64,000 nucleotides of DNA from Emcibacter nanhaiensis (GCF_006385175.1 NZ_VFIY01000018.1:496001-560000); one strand, 5' to 3'; shown: positions 8,901 to 19,830, counted from the first letter of the stretch. The notes: generated from the letters alone by a model not told the origin. A program made the numbers and translations.

Positions 8901-9974
8901 CTAGGCGGACAGGCTGTCGCAGGCGCTCTCATAGGCGCCGAGCGCGGCCCGCCATACCGGGTTGGCGTCCAGCTTATCCACCGCCTTGAGGTAAGGCAAC
9001 AGCAGGCCGGCAAATTCCTCGCTCGCTTCGCGCGGCAGCAGGCTGGGCAGATTGTCGATGGCAATCAGGTCGATGGCGCCGCCGTTGACCCCGGCCCTGA
9101 CCACCGGATGGTCCCAGCTGGTCGGCGCGGCATAGAGCGGCAGCGGGTTGAAGTCGGAGAAGGGATCGCAGGACACGTCGGAAATGACGCTGAGCCGCTG
9201 GTTCCGGGCCAGATCCTCCAGGCGCACGAACGGCGGGATGGCGTTGTCAACGAACACACAGTTGATCAGGATGTCATGGGCGAGGAGCGCGTCCCGGTCG
9301 AGCTCCCGGGTTTCGTCCCGGCCCCAGCAGGTCACCTCGACACCGTGGCGCGCGAGCAGTTCGCAGGCGCCCTTGCCGCTGCGGCCCCTGGCGCCGATCA
9401 CCAGCACCTTCGGGCTCGGTCCGTCGGCCTTGCGGGCGCGGATATCCTCGTCCAGCAGCCCGGCATTGTCCCAGGGACTGAGGCCGGTGGCATTGAGGCC
9501 CTTGCGGCCGGCGGTCTTGTCATACCATTGCATCAGCGCCAGCGCCGCGCCCATATAGCCGGCCCAGTAGCCGAAGGCCACCACCCGTCGGCCGTTCCCG
9601 TCGACCATATATTCGATGTCCAGCAGTTTGCCGCCGCCGCTCTGGAACCGGCCCAGCAGCTCCTGCCAGCCGTTCTGCTGCTTGAAGGCATGGGCGAAAT
9701 AGATGTGATTGTTTTTGAGCACCGCGGGGGCGTGCGGCAGTTCCTTGAGGCCGAGGATCGTGAAATCGGCGGGGGCGTTGACCCAGCTGCCGCTCGCGGC
9801 CATTGTGCAGCCCGCCGCTTCATAGTCACTGTCCGGGAAAATGCGCTTCGCTGAGCGCTCCACCACCACATTATACCCAATATCGATCAGTTGTTTGGCG
9901 CCGGACGGCAGCAGCGGCGTGCGCCGCTCGGTTTCGCGATCCTCGTCGCGCAGCCAGATGGTGAACCTGGACAT
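8901..9974 (-). CDS. Saccharopine dehydrogenase, lysine-forming type (LYS1-like)
   Basis: Lysine-2-oxoglutarate reductase / saccharopine dehydrogenase homologue, 357 residues, related to alanine dehydrogenase/PNT. The N-terminal domain starts IWLRDEDRETERRTPLLP, followed by ILGLKELPHAPAVL and YFAHAFKQQNGWQELL. The NAD-binding segment is VLVIGARGRSGKGACELL, and the C-terminal part has NGGAIDLIAIDNLPSLLPRE. These match the LYS1 family. With the neighbouring glutamate-forming enzyme it completes the first two steps of lysine catabolism. No regulator gene adjoins it. The ATG is preceded by AAAAAGAAGGAACGAT. Confidence 0.9.
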   Translation of the reverse strand: MSRFTIWLRDEDRETERRTPLLPSGAKQLIDIGYNVVVERSAKRIFPDSDYEAAGCTMAASGSWVNAPADFTILGLKELPHAPAVLKNNHIYFAHAFKQQNGWQELLGRFQSGGGKLLDIEYMVDGNGRRVVAFGYWAGYMGAALALMQWYDKTAGRKGLNATGLSPWDNAGLLDEDIRARKADGPSPKVLVIGARGRSGKGACELLARHGVEVTCWGRDETRELDRDALLAHDILINCVFVDNAIPPFVRLEDLARNQRLSVISDVSCDPFSDFNPLPLYAAPTSWDHPVVRAGVNGGAIDLIAIDNLPSLLPREASEEFAGLLLPYLKAVDKLDANPVWRAALGAYESACDSLSA

Positions 9975-10257
9975 GGCAATCGTTCCTTCTTTTTATATCC
10001 CCCCAGAATCTTAAGGGAGGGCTGTAATGCCCTTATGAAACGAGTTTCCGTCAATTTTCCGCCGATTCAAACCCCCGATCCGTCGAATCGCCCGGCATTT
10101 TGCGTGGATTTGGCGGTTTTATCCGGTGATTTAACAATTTTTGTATCATCATTTCATAGAGTAACAAAGCCTCCCTAAAAACCTTAGACAAAATTTAAGC
10201 ACCCATATAAATTGAAACTTGAAAAAATATTCAATTATTAGTGGGGAAAATGCCGTG

Positions 10258-11679
10258 ATGAAAACCATTATAATCACTGACGAAGAATATTTGGATTATG
10301 CAGACCGCGATGAATCACATTTCTTTGATTTAAAATCTCGCGAAATCTCCCCACAAAAAATTCAGAGGGCTGCTGTGGCATTTTCTAATGCTGATGGGGG
10401 TGAAATAGTCGTCGGCATCAAAGACAAAAAAACCGGCCTTCCTCCTGAAGATAGATGGGAAGCCATTCCAAATATCGAAACGCTCAATGACCATCTACAA
10501 GTCCTTTTTGCCGTTGATCCTCCTTTGGAAATTCAATACGAAATCATAAAAAGAGACAGCTGCGATGGTTACGCTCTAAGAATATTGATTGAAAAAGGTT
10601 CTCTCGTTTGTACCACAGCTGATGGGAAGGTTTATGTGAGACAAGGTTCTCAATCTTTGCCTTTGCAAAGCGCAGAGAGGATACAACAACTCACCTTCGC
10701 AAAAGGGGCAAAGTCTTATGAAGACATGTGCATTGAAGAGTGCGCTCCGGAACAAATAGTAGATTCTGAAGAACTTGCTTCCTTTTTATTAGATTACTCC
10801 CCAAAGACTGACCCTTTGGAGTTCGTAATAAACCAGAATCTACTAGATTACAAAACATGGCACCCGAGAATAGCATCAGCACTACTATTTCACGACATAC
10901 CCAGCGCCGTTGTACCGAGAAAATGTGCGATAAAAATAACTCGATATGAAACAAAAGAAGATGATCCGGAAAGAGACCACCTTGCCAATCAATACACTAT
11001 TGAGGGTCCCTCATATAAAATTATCCATGAATCCGTAACCAAAATCACCGAAATAATGTCTGCAATCGACGTTTGGACTGCTGATGGACGAAAAAGACTT
11101 GAGTATCCCCCGGAAGCTATCTGGGAGACAGTTGTTAATGCTGTAATCCACCGAGACTATTCGATCTCAGATGACATTCAGATTCTCATTTTTGATGACC
11201 GCATCGAAATCTTAAGTCCCGGAAAATTACCAGGATATGTAAATGTCGAAAATATCTTAGATGCTCGTTTTTCTAGAAACCCAAAAATGGTTAGAACATT
11301 AAACCGGTACAAAGATCCACCTAACCGAGACTTGGGCGAGGGCCTAAATACAACATTCCAAAAGATGAAGGAGTTTGGTTTAAAAAATCCCATTATTGAA
11401 GAAAAAGGGAACTACCTCAGTGTAATACTGCCACATGCTCCCCTCGCCGCGCCTACGGTTGCAATAATGAAATTCTTGGAAAGCCACGAGGAAATTACTA
11501 ACAAACAAGCCAGAGATATAACAGGTATAAAATCAGAGAATCTTATGAAGATCGAATTCTACAAATTGCGGGATGAGGGCCATATCGAGCTGGTACCTGG
11601 AAAAACGTCTGGTCCTAGATCAGCTTGGCACCTTACTAACAAAGGAAAGGCCTACAACAAAAGCAAAAAGACTAATTAA
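10258..11679 (+). CDS. AlbA_2/Schlafen-domain ATP-binding regulator-like protein
   Basis: A 473-residue protein with an N-terminal AlbA_2 (Schlafen-type) domain: ESHFFDLKSREISPQKIQRA, AVAFSNADGGEIVVGIKD and GKVYVRQGSQSLPL. A GHKL-like ATPase segment follows (PPEAIWETVVNAVIHRDYS, RIEILSPGKLPG, GEGLNTTFQKMKEFGL), then a C-terminal winged-helix. Such proteins are often annotated as putative transcriptional regulators and are frequent in defence and accessory islands. ATG 10258 is chosen because GTGGGGA lies about 10 nt upstream; the TTG at 10219 is unsupported. Base composition is clearly more AT-rich than the neighbours, and it ends 7 bp from a convergent gene. Recent acquisition is likely. Its molecular role is unknown. 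Confidence 0.85.
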   Translation: MKTIIITDEEYLDYADRDESHFFDLKSREISPQKIQRAAVAFSNADGGEIVVGIKDKKTGLPPEDRWEAIPNIETLNDHLQVLFAVDPPLEIQYEIIKRDSCDGYALRILIEKGSLVCTTADGKVYVRQGSQSLPLQSAERIQQLTFAKGAKSYEDMCIEECAPEQIVDSEELASFLLDYSPKTDPLEFVINQNLLDYKTWHPRIASALLFHDIPSAVVPRKCAIKITRYETKEDDPERDHLANQYTIEGPSYKIIHESVTKITEIMSAIDVWTADGRKRLEYPPEAIWETVVNAVIHRDYSISDDIQILIFDDRIEILSPGKLPGYVNVENILDARFSRNPKMVRTLNRYKDPPNRDLGEGLNTTFQKMKEFGLKNPIIEEKGNYLSVILPHAPLAAPTVAIMKFLESHEEITNKQARDITGIKSENLMKIEFYKLRDEGHIELVPGKTSGPRSAWHLTNKGKAYNKSKKTN

Positions 11680-11686
11680 TGTTGCC

Positions 11687-11998
11687 CTACCCGTAGAACT
11701 CGAACCCGCCCGCATCATTGTCGAGCTCGGCGCGGACGGTGAGATATTCGAGCGCGTGACGCGTGGCCATGCCCTGCATCATCCGGTCCCAGTCGTCGTT
11801 GAAAAAACCCTCGGCCAGGGCGCGGGAGGTCCATTCATAGATGCCGATCGCCTCTCCACTATCGGAAACGGTGAAATATTTATGGCGCAGCCCCTCCGCC
11901 CCCGCATAGACATGCATGATGCCGTCGAGGAATTTTTTATACTCCACCGACGGGCGTTTTTCCTTCGGGGTAAAGCGCACCAGCGTCACGCATTTCAT
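11687..11998 (-). CDS. Small dimeric alpha/beta-barrel (ABM-like) protein
   Basis: A 103-residue protein starting MKCVTLVRFTPKEK. Its middle section (KKFLDGIMHVYAGAEGLRHKYFTVSDSG, IYEWTSRALAEGFFNDDW) resembles YdhR/antibiotic-biosynthesis-monooxygenase type ferredoxin-like folds. ATG 11998 is selected because AAGGAGG lies 5 nt upstream; the longer in-frame start has no such signal. The function is unknown. It is convergent with the AT-rich AlbA_2 gene. Confidence 0.65.
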   Translation of the reverse strand: MKCVTLVRFTPKEKRPSVEYKKFLDGIMHVYAGAEGLRHKYFTVSDSGEAIGIYEWTSRALAEGFFNDDWDRMMQGMATRHALEYLTVRAELDNDAGGFEFYG

Positions 11999-12076
11999 GG
12001 CAGCCTCCTTCTGTTCCGGGCCTGCCATTGTGGCCCGGCACGGTGCATGGCTTCAAGTAAAAAGAAAGGGTGAGCG

Positions 12077-13264
12077 CTACTGCTCCGTCGCCCGGGCCAG
12101 GTCCCGGCAATAGTGGGTCACAATCGTCTGCCAGGTCGCGTTGGCGTCAAAATTCGCCACCAGGCCGTCGGCCTCCGGATCGCGGATCGCCTGCAGCCCG
12201 AACAGTACCAGATAACGCGGCGTGTATCCGGGCGGGCCGATCAGGGTCAGACTGCTGCAGAACGCGCGATGCTCGTCGCTGCCCCAGCCGATCTTTTTTG
12301 AATAGTCTGTGAATTCACGCACGACCTCCGGCGACAGGGCGGCCATCATGTCCATTTGCAGCACATCAATCCCGGCCACGGCGGTCTTGTCGGCGACCCG
12401 CTGGGCGTCAAAAATACTGTAGGCCTCGGCCAGCAACCGCAGATTGGCGGCCTGCTCATAGTTACCCTGCTGCGCGCAGGCGGCCGCCGCGGCATAAATG
12501 GTTGGCGGGATATCCCTGCTGCTGAGCTCATCGATCGACACACAGCCAAGCTGATACCTGGGCAGCAGAGCGGTCGGGATCGGCCGGTACATCATATAAG
12601 GGGCAAACCTGGAGTCATTGAGCGGACCCTCGACCGGCGCATGATAGGTAAAGCTCTCTTCGTCCTCCCGGCCGTTTTTTATGAAGTCAAACCAGTCGTC
12701 GGCCAGCTGCAGCCCGGCCTCGATATTCTCCGGCGGCGTACCATGTTTCGCCAGCGTCACCAGATAATCGCCGCCCTTGACGCCGTTGCGGCGGGCGATG
12801 TCCGCCCACATTACGCCGAAGCCGCTGGTGCTTTCGATCATCCGGCCGGACATATACAACAGCGCCAGTTCCTTCTGGGCCTCGGTCACGCCCTGCAGGG
12901 CGGCCTCGTAATACCAGCGGGCGGCCGCCCGGTAATCGCGGTTTACCCCGCGGCCTTGCGTGTACATTTCGCCGATCCCCTGCTGGGCGTCCCGGTCGCC
13001 CAGCATCGCCGCACGCTCCAGGTAAAAGGCGCCTTTCTGCTCGTCCGGCTCGCCCGCCAGCCCCTTGAGGTAAATCTCGGCGAGCCGGCCGGCCACCGCC
13101 CAGTTGCCGTCCCTCTGGAACAGCCGGCTGTATTCGTCACGCGCGGCGGCATAGTCGCCGGCGGCCCAGGCGGCATCACCCGCCGCCTGGTCGGCCCGGG
13201 CTGCGGTGAGCGACAGGGACAGCGGAAAAAGGACGGCAAACAATGGTAAGAACACACGGAACAT
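12077..13264 (-). CDS. Secreted Sel1/TPR-repeat protein
   Basis: A 395-residue protein with a signal peptide (MFRVFLPLFAVLFPLSLSLTA, cleaved near ARA). Sel1-like repeats follow, including AAWAAGDYAAARDEYSRLF, GAFYLERAAMLGDRDAQQGI, GEMYTQGRGVNRDYRAAARW and YYEAALQGVTEAQKELALLY. The C-terminal ~200 residues show no family I recognise. Sel1 repeats are protein-protein interaction solenoids, often periplasmic in alphaproteobacteria. ATG 13264 is used because a signal peptide begins there and AGGGGG lies 8-9 nt upstream. A TTAA-N7-TTAA box 60 bp upstream suggests CtrA control. Confidence 0.85.
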   Translation of the reverse strand: MFRVFLPLFAVLFPLSLSLTAARADQAAGDAAWAAGDYAAARDEYSRLFQRDGNWAVAGRLAEIYLKGLAGEPDEQKGAFYLERAAMLGDRDAQQGIGEMYTQGRGVNRDYRAAARWYYEAALQGVTEAQKELALLYMSGRMIESTSGFGVMWADIARRNGVKGGDYLVTLAKHGTPPENIEAGLQLADDWFDFIKNGREDEESFTYHAPVEGPLNDSRFAPYMMYRPIPTALLPRYQLGCVSIDELSSRDIPPTIYAAAAACAQQGNYEQAANLRLLAEAYSIFDAQRVADKTAVAGIDVLQMDMMAALSPEVVREFTDYSKKIGWGSDEHRAFCSSLTLIGPPGYTPRYLVLFGLQAIRDPEADGLVANFDANATWQTIVTHYCRDLARATEQ

Positions 13265-13323
13265 CAACAAGACCCCCTGGATACGGTACGAAATACAAAG
13301 GGCCACTATAGTCCCGCCGCCGG

Positions 13324-13338
13324 TTAACAAAAGGTTAA
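13324..13338. promoter_or_regulatory. CtrA-like box (TTAA-N7-TTAA)
   Basis: TTAACAAAAGGTTAA matches the full CtrA consensus TTAA-N7-TTAA. It lies 60-74 nt upstream of the Sel1-repeat gene start, a position compatible with activation at a -35 region. Confidence 0.55.
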
Positions 13339-13390
13339 TCACCGGAGGGAGGAAACGGGCCAGGCTGGACGAGCCCCCACGACCAGACCG

Positions 13391-13888
13391 CTAGGCATCC
13401 AGCCCGAAGGCTTCGTGATGGCTGAGTTCGCCTGACGGCATACTGTCCGCGAAGGGCAGCGCCAGCACAACCTCATCCGGCACGCCGGGGAAGTTCAGGC
13501 CGGGCCAGGCGCGAAAACCGAACCGCCCGTAATAGGCCGGATTACCGACCAGGGCGACGCCCGCCATCCCGGCGGTGCGCAGCTGCTGCAACGCTTCGTT
13601 CATCAGCGCAGATCCGATGCCCTGCAACTGGACCTCGGGCAGAACCGCCACCGGGCCGATCAGCGCCCAGTTCTCCTCGTCGCCGATCACTGTGGCGGAG
13701 ACGGCGAGATGGCCGACGATGGTACCGTCCTGTTCGGCGACCAGCGACAGCATCAGGGCGTCGGCTGCGCGCAGCCGTTCGACGATCTGCGCCTCGGTGC
13801 CGCTGGAGACCCGCGCCGTTTTGAACGCGGCCTCGATGACAAAGCCGATGCGGTCGATATCGTCCGGTGTTTCTTTGCGAATGAGCAT
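13391..13888 (-). CDS. GNAT-family N-acetyltransferase
   Basis: A 165-residue acetyltransferase. The N-terminus is MLIRKETPDDIDRIGFVIE. The acetyl-CoA binding motif A is IGPVAVLPEVQLQGIGSALM (R/Q-x-x-G-x-G/A as QLQGIG). The C-terminal segment (GVALVGNPAYYGRFGF) is typical of YhbS-like GNATs. ATG 13888 is preferred because AGGGAA lies 6 nt upstream and it begins the conserved fold. The acetyl acceptor is unknown. It is divergent from the higBA-type locus. Confidence 0.88.
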   Translation of the reverse strand: MLIRKETPDDIDRIGFVIEAAFKTARVSSGTEAQIVERLRAADALMLSLVAEQDGTIVGHLAVSATVIGDEENWALIGPVAVLPEVQLQGIGSALMNEALQQLRTAGMAGVALVGNPAYYGRFGFRAWPGLNFPGVPDEVVLALPFADSMPSGELSHHEAFGLDA

Positions 13889-13971
13889 ATCGGGTTCCCT
13901 GATCCCTCTGTTGTTCCGACGGGCATTGTGCCTTACGGGGCCGGATCGGGACAAGGGGAAATGCTCATTAA

Positions 13972-14021
13972 TACGCCAGGCGTACTACAATCTTGACATA
14001 ATACGCCCTACGTATCATACT
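13972..14021 (+). promoter_or_regulatory. Promoter and paired operators of the higBA-type locus
   Basis: A TTGACA (-35, 13993-13998) is followed after 17 nt by CATACT (-10, 14016-14021). Two inverted repeats flank or overlap it: TACGCC-A-GGCGTA at 13972-13984 and ATACG-CCCTA-CGTAT at 14001-14015. Such paired palindromes are the usual binding sites of a HigA antitoxin-repressor, so autoregulation is likely. Confidence 0.6.
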
Positions 14022-14027
14022 CCGTTA

Positions 14028-14201
14028 ATGATAAAAAGCTTCAGATGCGGGGAAACGGAAAAGCTGTTTGCGACCGGACGGTCGCGCAAGTTCGGCAACA
14101 TCAAATCCGTGGCCCTGCGCAAGTTGGATATGATCGAGGCGGCGACGAGCCTGCAGGACCTGCGCAGCCCGCCCGGCAACCGGCTGGAAGCATTAAGATG
14201 A
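14028..14201 (+). pseudogene. HigB-type toxin gene, 3'-truncated
   Basis: Encodes only 57 residues: MIKSFRCGETEKLFATG, then RSRKFGNIKSVALRKLDMI and SPPGNRLEALR. This matches the N-terminal part of RelE-superfamily HigB toxins, which are about 90-95 residues. In the family, RLEAL is normally followed by G-D-(R/K)-x-G-x-(H/Y)-S-I-R-I-N and the last beta-strands; here a stop follows immediately. The stop overlaps the antitoxin ATG (ATGA at 14198-14201). A deletion of roughly 35 codons between the two genes is the simplest explanation. The product is probably not an active ribonuclease. Confidence 0.7.
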
Positions 14202-14494
14202 GTAAACACATGACACGTATTACCACACATCCGGGGGAAATTTTGAAGGAAGAGTTTCTGGTGCCGATGGAACTGTCGGCGCGGCAGCTGGCGCTGGCCA
14301 TCGACATTCCCGCCAACCGGATCACGGAAATCCTGCGCGGGCGGCGCAGTGTCACTGCCGACACCGCGCTCAGGCTAGCTCGTTACTTCAACACCTCGGC
14401 GGAATTCTGGATGAACCTGCAGGTGGCCCATGACCTGTCGAAGGCGGCGGCGGAGAGTAAAAAGGAGCTCAAGCGGATCAAACCCGCGGTTTGA
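14198..14494 (+). CDS. higA: HigA-type antitoxin / XRE regulator
   Basis: A 98-residue HigA-family antitoxin with a helix-turn-helix. The characteristic start TRITTHPGEILKEEFLVPM is followed by LSARQLALAIDIPANRITEI, RGRRSVTADTALRLARYF and TSAEFWMNLQVAHDLSKA. Its ATG overlaps the stop of the truncated toxin gene, so translation is coupled. It is expected to bind the two palindromes upstream of the operon. With the toxin damaged, it may now act only as a DNA-binding repressor; that is inference. Confidence 0.92.
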   Translation: MSKHMTRITTHPGEILKEEFLVPMELSARQLALAIDIPANRITEILRGRRSVTADTALRLARYFNTSAEFWMNLQVAHDLSKAAAESKKELKRIKPAV

Positions 14495-14496
14495 GG

Positions 14497-15162
14497 TTAC
14501 TTCCCGTTCATCACCGCCATCAGTTCGTCGACGATTTCGTCCTTGTGTGCGCAGTCGGCGGCGAAGGCGAAAGTAAACGTGATCTCAAATAAATCTGTCG
14601 CCGGTCCCTTACTCACCCCTGTTCCAACAATATGGCCACGTCGCAACGCCACCCTTGTCATTTTACTGCTTCCTTCGCGAAGTACTTCCCACGGCCCCAT
14701 CTCGTCGTGCAGGACTACTTCGCAAGCAGGGGCACGTGAGGTAGGGGCTCTTTTAGCCAGCTCTACCATCTTCTCCGGGTTGTCCCTAGAATGAATGGTT
14801 TCGTTCCAATGAGGCACATATTGCAGATACTCATGCAATGGACTTTGTCCGGGTTCAGTCATCTTAAGGCTGGCTGAAAGAAAGGGAAAATCAGTTTCGG
14901 CAATTACATTCCGGACTTTCGCGCCTTCCTCTTCGTTCAGTGTCAGGACATATACGCCATTAAAGTTATCATATTCACTATAGAGCCAAGACCTCGGGTC
15001 CGGCCCCAGCGCTTCATAGATCCGCGTCGTCGCCGCGTAAAATTGCTCCCGGGTCGGCTCCGTCTTCCAGTCAAAGCGGATAAATTCAACCGCCCCTTCC
15101 TCCGCCCGGGCGAAGAGAGGCAGGATCAGGAATAGAAGAAAAACTGCAAAAAGACGTTTCAT
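14497..15162 (-). CDS. Secreted protein of unknown function
   Basis: A 221-residue protein with a signal peptide (MKRLFAVFLLFLILPLFARA). I recognise no family. The body contains EFIRFDWKTEPTREQFYAAT, SWLYSEYDNFNGVYVLTLNE and a C-terminal ITFTFAFAADCAHKDEIVDE. ATG 15162 is preceded by GGGGGAG. The codons in the central part are somewhat more AT-rich than in the flanking genes. It converges on higA with a 2-bp gap. Confidence 0.65.
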   Translation of the reverse strand: MKRLFAVFLLFLILPLFARAEEGAVEFIRFDWKTEPTREQFYAATTRIYEALGPDPRSWLYSEYDNFNGVYVLTLNEEEGAKVRNVIAETDFPFLSASLKMTEPGQSPLHEYLQYVPHWNETIHSRDNPEKMVELAKRAPTSRAPACEVVLHDEMGPWEVLREGSSKMTRVALRRGHIVGTGVSKGPATDLFEITFTFAFAADCAHKDEIVDELMAVMNGK

Positions 15163-15231
15163 CGGCTCCCCCAAAGCATATCGGAGGATAGTCTAGCACC
15201 ATTACAAGCAGGATGGCAAAGCGGAAGGAAT

Positions 15232-15308
15232 TGGTGGGCCAGGCAGGACTTGAACCCGCGACCAAACCGTTATGAGCGGTTCGCTCTAACCAACTGAGCT
15301 ACTGGCCC
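15232..15308 (-). tRNA. tRNA with CAU anticodon (Ile2 or elongator Met)
   Basis: The minus strand folds as a 77-nt cloverleaf. The acceptor stem is GGGCCAG/CTGGCCC, the D-arm GCTC...GAGC, and the anticodon stem AACCG/CGGTT with loop CTCATAA (anticodon CAU). The T-arm is GCGGG-TTCAAGT-CCTGC, with an encoded ACCA end. TTTGGTCGC...TTCAAGTCC resembles the lysidine-modified tRNA-Ile2, but elongator Met cannot be excluded by eye. The initiator type is excluded because the acceptor is fully paired and the three G-C pairs of the anticodon stem are absent. Confidence 0.93.
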
Positions 15309-15403
15309 CCCGAGAGGAATATTGGTGAATAGCAGACGGGGGACAAGAAGGGCAAGCCGAAAGTATCGTCAACTTGGCCCCGAATGAAATTATTTCAGGT
15401 CGT

Positions 15404-15676
15404 CTATTTGAGTTTATCTATTTCTTGCGCCAGGTTATGGCTCTTGTCGGTGACGATCCGTTCCAGCACCTTGATGCGTTCCTCAAGCCCCTCGATGCGG
15501 TCGAGATAGGGCTTGATCTGCTGCTTGGAGTAATAATCGTCAGCCAGGCCCAGGTCATGAGCCAGATCGTCGAGATTGATCTTGCCGCCGTTCTGCTTCG
15601 CCTTGAGCCATTGTTTTATGATGCTGGCCACAAAGACGATCAGGACGATCAGCACCACCATTTCAAAAACCTGCAT
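15404..15676 (-). CDS. Small membrane protein, PspB-like
   Basis: A 90-residue protein with one N-terminal transmembrane helix ([19 protein letters not shown]), a short linker and a C-terminal coiled coil ([19 protein letters not shown]). This layout resembles phage-shock PspB-like proteins, but the similarity is architectural and I cannot assign it firmly. It lies 23 bp downstream of rpoD on the same strand and may be read from the same transcript. Confidence 0.7.
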   Translation of the reverse strand: MQVFEMVVLIVLIVFVASIIKQWLKAKQNGGKINLDDLAHDLGLADDYYSKQQIKPYLDRIEGLEERIKVLERIVTDKSHNLAQEIDKLK

Positions 15677-15699
15677 GTCTATCCCCTTATATCAGCAGA

Positions 15700-17763
<2,064 letters not shown>

Positions 17764-17862
17764 ATTTACCTCAATATCCCAGACGTAGTATCTACTGTAC
17801 GCGGTAATTACCAAATTTGCCGGACCGCCACGAGTGGAAATCCGTTGTTCACATCAATTTCC

Positions 17863-19830
17863 TCAGGACGAGCTGCGCTTTCCCGAGGCAATTCCATATT
17901 CATCCATGCTGGCTTCGACTCTGCGGGCGTCTTCAATTTCTGCATTCAATGCCTGAAATCTTGCGAAAACCTCTTCCGTCATATTTTCTGCCAGTTCCTG
18001 CTCCACGGCCTGTTTTTCCTGCTCCAGAACAAACAAGCGTTTTCGATTGACTACATGCAGCCATCCCTGCTCCACATCCTGTGGGGCAGCATCGGGCCAC
18101 GCGAACCAATCGGCCTTGAGGACTTCCTGATCAAATATGACTTCTATTGCCTTGCCGAATCCCTGATCTGTCAGGTGGCGATGAAGGCTCTCTCTGTCAA
18201 GGTCCGAGTCGCGAATTGATATACGTATGATTTCATTACGGAGTTTGTCAAGCTCCTGTGATTCGAAATCACAGACGGCAAGTTCCTCATGATGCTGCTC
18301 CAGCAGCCAGGGATGGTTCAAAACCGTTAGAATCATTAGCCTTTCAAGGTCGAGCAGCACCCGGCCGCCGCTTTTTCCGCGGGCCGTATCCTTGAGGGTC
18401 CGCACCCCCTGTGGGGCTTCCCCGGCCGGACGGCGACGCCCCCAGGGCCGGTTTCTGCCGCCGGAGGCATAGCGATTCTCTCCCGAGTCCCTGTAGTTGG
18501 TCGGGGCGGAAGACATATTTTCCGGCTGGATTTCTTCACCCAGATGCTTTTCCAGCCGCTTGCGGAAATCATTCTGGTAATAGCCGCGAATGGTCTCATG
18601 CTTGATCTCGGCCAAGGTCTGCTGGATCTTCTGCTGCAGGCCGGCACGCTGTTCCGGGGTGTCGGTCGGATTTTCCCGGATCAGCATCTCCCACAGCACC
18701 GCCGCCAGCGGCTTGCCCTGTTCCAGCAGTTCCCCGAACGCCCGGGCGCCGTGGCCCTGGACGAAACTGTCCGGATCCTCGCCTTCCGGCAGATAGACAA
18801 AGCGCAGGGAATGGCCCGGCTTGAGAAGCGGCAGGGACCGCTCCACGACCCGCTCGGCGGCCTTGAGCCCGGCCCGGTCGCCGTCAAAGCACAGGATCGG
18901 CTCCGGCGCCAGACGCCACAGTTCACCGATCTGCTCCTCGGTCACCGCCGTGCCGAGCGGCGCCACCGCATATTCGAACCCGGCCTGGGCCAGGGCGATC
19001 ACATCCATATAGCCCTCGGCCACCAGCACCCGGCCCTGGTCGTAGGCCGCCTTGCGCGCCCCGGCCAGGTTATAAAGCAGCCGGCCTTTATGGAACAGCG
19101 GCGTTTCCGGGCTGTTGAGATATTTGGCCTTGGCGTCTGAGGACAGGGCCCGGCCGCCAAAGGCCACCACCCGGCCCTGCCGGTCAGTAATGGGGAACAT
19201 CACCCGGTGACGGAACCGGTCATAACTTTCCTTCCTGGTCCCGGGGGGATCATGGGGATCAGGTTCCGGCTTGATCAGCAGTCCGGCCTCCACCAGCATC
19301 TCCTCGGTGATGCCGTCCCGGGCCAGCATGGCGTCCTTCAGCGCCGTGCGGCTGTCCGGCGCATAGCCGAGCCGGAAAGCGCGGATGGTCGGTTCGGAAA
19401 GCCCCCGACGCAACAGATAGTCCAGACCTTCCTTGCCGGCGCGGGTTTTAAGCTGCGACTGGAACCAGTGGCAGGCGGCTTCCATCACATCATAGAGGTT
19501 TTTACGCTGTTCGGTTTTGGCCTTGTCCTCGGGGGTATATTCCGGCATCGGCAGGCCGGCCTGGGCGGCGAGCCGCTCCACCGCCTCGGGGAAGCTCAGC
19601 CCTTCGGTCTCGGTGACGAAACGGATCACATCGCCGTGGGCGCCGCACCCAAAGCAGTGGTAGAAGGCCTTGTCGTCGTTGACGGTAAAGGAAGGGGTCT
19701 TTTCATTATGGAACGGGCACAGGCCGGAATGCTCGCGGCCCTTGCGGACGAGGCGCACCTTGCGCCCCACCACTTCGCTGACCGGAAGGCGCGACCTGAT
19801 TTCTTCAAGAAAGTCCGGCGAAAAGCCCAT
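17863..19830 (-). CDS. dnaG: DNA primase DnaG
   Basis: Primase making RNA primers at the replication fork, 655 residues. The N-terminal CHC2 zinc finger has ligands C38, H41, C59 and C62 (GLCPFHNEK, YHCFGCGAHGD). The catalytic core contains YDRFRHRVMFPITDRQGRVV. The TOPRIM domain has VAEGYMDVIALAQAGF and ILCFDGDRAGLKAAER with the metal-binding acidic residues. The C-terminal third is the helicase-interaction region, ending in a charged helix. It sits about 100 bp upstream of rpoD and 83 bp after the yqeY-like gene on the same strand. Confidence 0.98.
   Translation of the reverse strand: MGFSPDFLEEIRSRLPVSEVVGRKVRLVRKGREHSGLCPFHNEKTPSFTVNDDKAFYHCFGCGAHGDVIRFVTETEGLSFPEAVERLAAQAGLPMPEYTPEDKAKTEQRKNLYDVMEAACHWFQSQLKTRAGKEGLDYLLRRGLSEPTIRAFRLGYAPDSRTALKDAMLARDGITEEMLVEAGLLIKPEPDPHDPPGTRKESYDRFRHRVMFPITDRQGRVVAFGGRALSSDAKAKYLNSPETPLFHKGRLLYNLAGARKAAYDQGRVLVAEGYMDVIALAQAGFEYAVAPLGTAVTEEQIGELWRLAPEPILCFDGDRAGLKAAERVVERSLPLLKPGHSLRFVYLPEGEDPDSFVQGHGARAFGELLEQGKPLAAVLWEMLIRENPTDTPEQRAGLQQKIQQTLAEIKHETIRGYYQNDFRKRLEKHLGEEIQPENMSSAPTNYRDSGENRYASGGRNRPWGRRRPAGEAPQGVRTLKDTARGKSGGRVLLDLERLMILTVLNHPWLLEQHHEELAVCDFESQELDKLRNEIIRISIRDSDLDRESLHRHLTDQGFGKAIEVIFDQEVLKADWFAWPDAAPQDVEQGWLHVVNRKRLFVLEQEKQAVEQELAENMTEEVFARFQALNAEIEDARRVEASMDEYGIASGKRSSS

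Noticed and set aside
15232-15308. tRNA as attachment site for the phage cluster
   Set aside because: The cluster is more than 30 kb away, and no integrase or repeated 3' tRNA end is visible nearby.
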